This document shows, piece after piece, positions 63,334 through 64,000 of a stretch of 64,000 bases of DNA (positions are counted from its first letter, which is position 1; each line of letters opens with the position of its first letter). Source of the DNA: Paraburkholderia aromaticivorans (lineage in GTDB: Bacteria > Pseudomonadota > Gammaproteobacteria > Burkholderiales > Burkholderiaceae). Position numbers and translations under genes: made by a program. The notes below the pieces were generated by a model. That model searched no databases, had not been told where the DNA came from, and worked only from the letters and a program-made list of their open reading frames with translations. The stretch is taken from the NCBI RefSeq assembly GCF_002278075.1, contig NZ_CP022991.1:248001-312000 (forward strand), in the 5' to 3' direction.

Positions 63334-64000
63334 ATGAGCGAGAAGAAAAGCGGCTTGCGGCAGGGCCTGACGAACTACGGCGACGAAGGTTTCTCGCTAT
63401 TTCTGCGCAAGGCGTTCATCAAGGGCGCGGGCTATACGGACGACGCGCTGTCGCGTTCGATCGTGGCCATCGCGAACACGGGCAGTGCCTACAACCCTTG
63501 CCACGGCAACGCGCCGCAGTTGATCGAGGCGGTCAAGCGCGGAGTGATGCTGGCGGGCGGGCTGCCGGTCGAATTCCCGACGATTTCGATCGCCGAGAGC
63601 TTTTCGCATCCCACCAGCATGTACCTGCGCAACCTGATGTCGATGGACACGGAGGAGATGATCCGGGCCCAGCCAATGGACGCGGTGGTGCTGATCGGCG
63701 GCTGCGACAAAACCGTTCCGGCGCAACTGATGGGTGCGGCGGCGGCGAACGTTCCCGCCATTCAACTGGTGACGGGCGCCATGCTCACGGGTTCGCATCG
63801 CGGTGAACGGGTCGGGGCATGTACGGATTGCCGCCGCTTCTGGGCGAGTTTTCGCGGCGACCAGATCGACGAAGCGGAGATCGAAGCGGTCAACAACCAG
63901 CTCGTCGCAACGGTTGGAACCTGTTCGGTGATGGGCACCGCGAGCACGATGGCCTGCATTGCCGAAGCCTTGGGCATCATGCTGCCGGGCGGTGCGTCAG
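63334..64000 (+). CDS. IlvD/EDD family dehydratase, N-terminal part (cut by window end)
   Basis: ATG 63334 with AGGAG upstream, open to the window end (222 codons). Dihydroxy-acid / sugar-acid dehydratase motifs: SIVAIANTGSAYNPCHGN with the first cluster Cys, LIGGCDKTVPAQLMGA (second Cys and the CDKT signature), ACTDCRRFW, and VGTCSVMGTASTMACIAEALG with the third cluster Cys. It resembles arabinonate/xylonate/gluconate dehydratases more than branched-chain IlvD because of the sugar-acid context. It is the third dehydratase of this cluster. Confidence 0.9.
   Translation, partial: MSEKKSGLRQGLTNYGDEGFSLFLRKAFIKGAGYTDDALSRSIVAIANTGSAYNPCHGNAPQLIEAVKRGVMLAGGLPVEFPTISIAESFSHPTSMYLRNLMSMDTEEMIRAQPMDAVVLIGGCDKTVPAQLMGAAAANVPAIQLVTGAMLTGSHRGERVGACTDCRRFWASFRGDQIDEAEIEAVNNQLVATVGTCSVMGTASTMACIAEALGIMLPGGAS

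Overview
The window is GC-rich and tightly packed. It looks like part of a secondary replicon (chromid or megaplasmid) of a Burkholderia sensu lato species (Paraburkholderia, Caballeronia or Burkholderia). The reasons are a plasmid-type replication and partition module at 44.2-49.2 kb (rep, an iteron origin with a DnaA box, parA, parB) and, around it, many catabolic clusters each carrying its own transporter and regulator. This host assignment is an inference from gene content, not a database match. I saw no rRNA, tRNA, CRISPR array or intact insertion sequence.

Layout. 0-3.7 kb: end of an MFS transporter, a secreted phosphoesterase (phospholipase C / acid phosphatase family) and a small unrecognised protein. 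3.8-12.5 kb: an M20 deacylase, an FCD-type GntR repressor and a six-gene operon (two NMT1/SsuA-like binding proteins, permease, ATPase, C-N hydrolase, Trz/Atz-type amidohydrolase), which reads as uptake and hydrolytic breakdown of a nitrogen-rich compound. 13.2-15.4 kb: exported catalase KatB with ankyrin partner AnkB. 15.5-21.6 kb: a periplasmic molybdenum hydroxylase (large subunit plus 2Fe-2S subunit) with a HiPIP electron carrier and an aldo/keto reductase, divergent from an HxlR regulator and an MFS transporter. 21.9-26.2 kb: MFS, LysR regulator, class II aldolase-like protein and metallo-beta-lactamase-fold hydrolase.

26.2-42.0 kb: a large amide / gamma-glutamyl / D-amino-acid cluster: MarR, asparaginase, ABC transporter, amidase, gamma-glutamyltransferase homologue, two MFS carriers, a D-glutamate cyclase-like protein, a D-serine dehydratase / D-threonine aldolase-fold PLP enzyme, RidA, a metal-dependent amidohydrolase and a LysR regulator. 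42.1-43.9 kb: a LacI regulator and a small ABM monooxygenase, with two LacI-type operators between them. 44.2-49.25 kb: rep, oriV with about thirteen iteron-like copies, parA and parB, followed by two 19-bp palindromes that are candidate parS sites. 49.25-53.3 kb: about 4 kb with no convincing gene. 53.3-54.3 kb: glcG and a wrecked glcB (malate synthase G) 3' end. 54.4-64.0 kb: a sugar-acid catabolic cluster (SMP-30 lactonase, UxaA-type dehydratase, two MFS carriers, enolase-superfamily dehydratase, DHDPS-family enzyme, 2-hydroxyacid dehydrogenase, and the start of an IlvD/EDD dehydratase).

The strongest unadvertised signal is regulatory. The LacI regulator at 42-43 kb and the sugar-acid cluster at 54-64 kb are separated by the replication module, yet both carry the same pair of operators with the same 98-99 bp spacing, and one operator is embedded in a 24-bp identical stretch. 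This ties the regulator to the distant cluster. Other regulatory links seen are a shared MarR-type motif (26.74 and 28.38 kb) and a decayed second copy of the HxlR gene start in front of the M20 deacylase.
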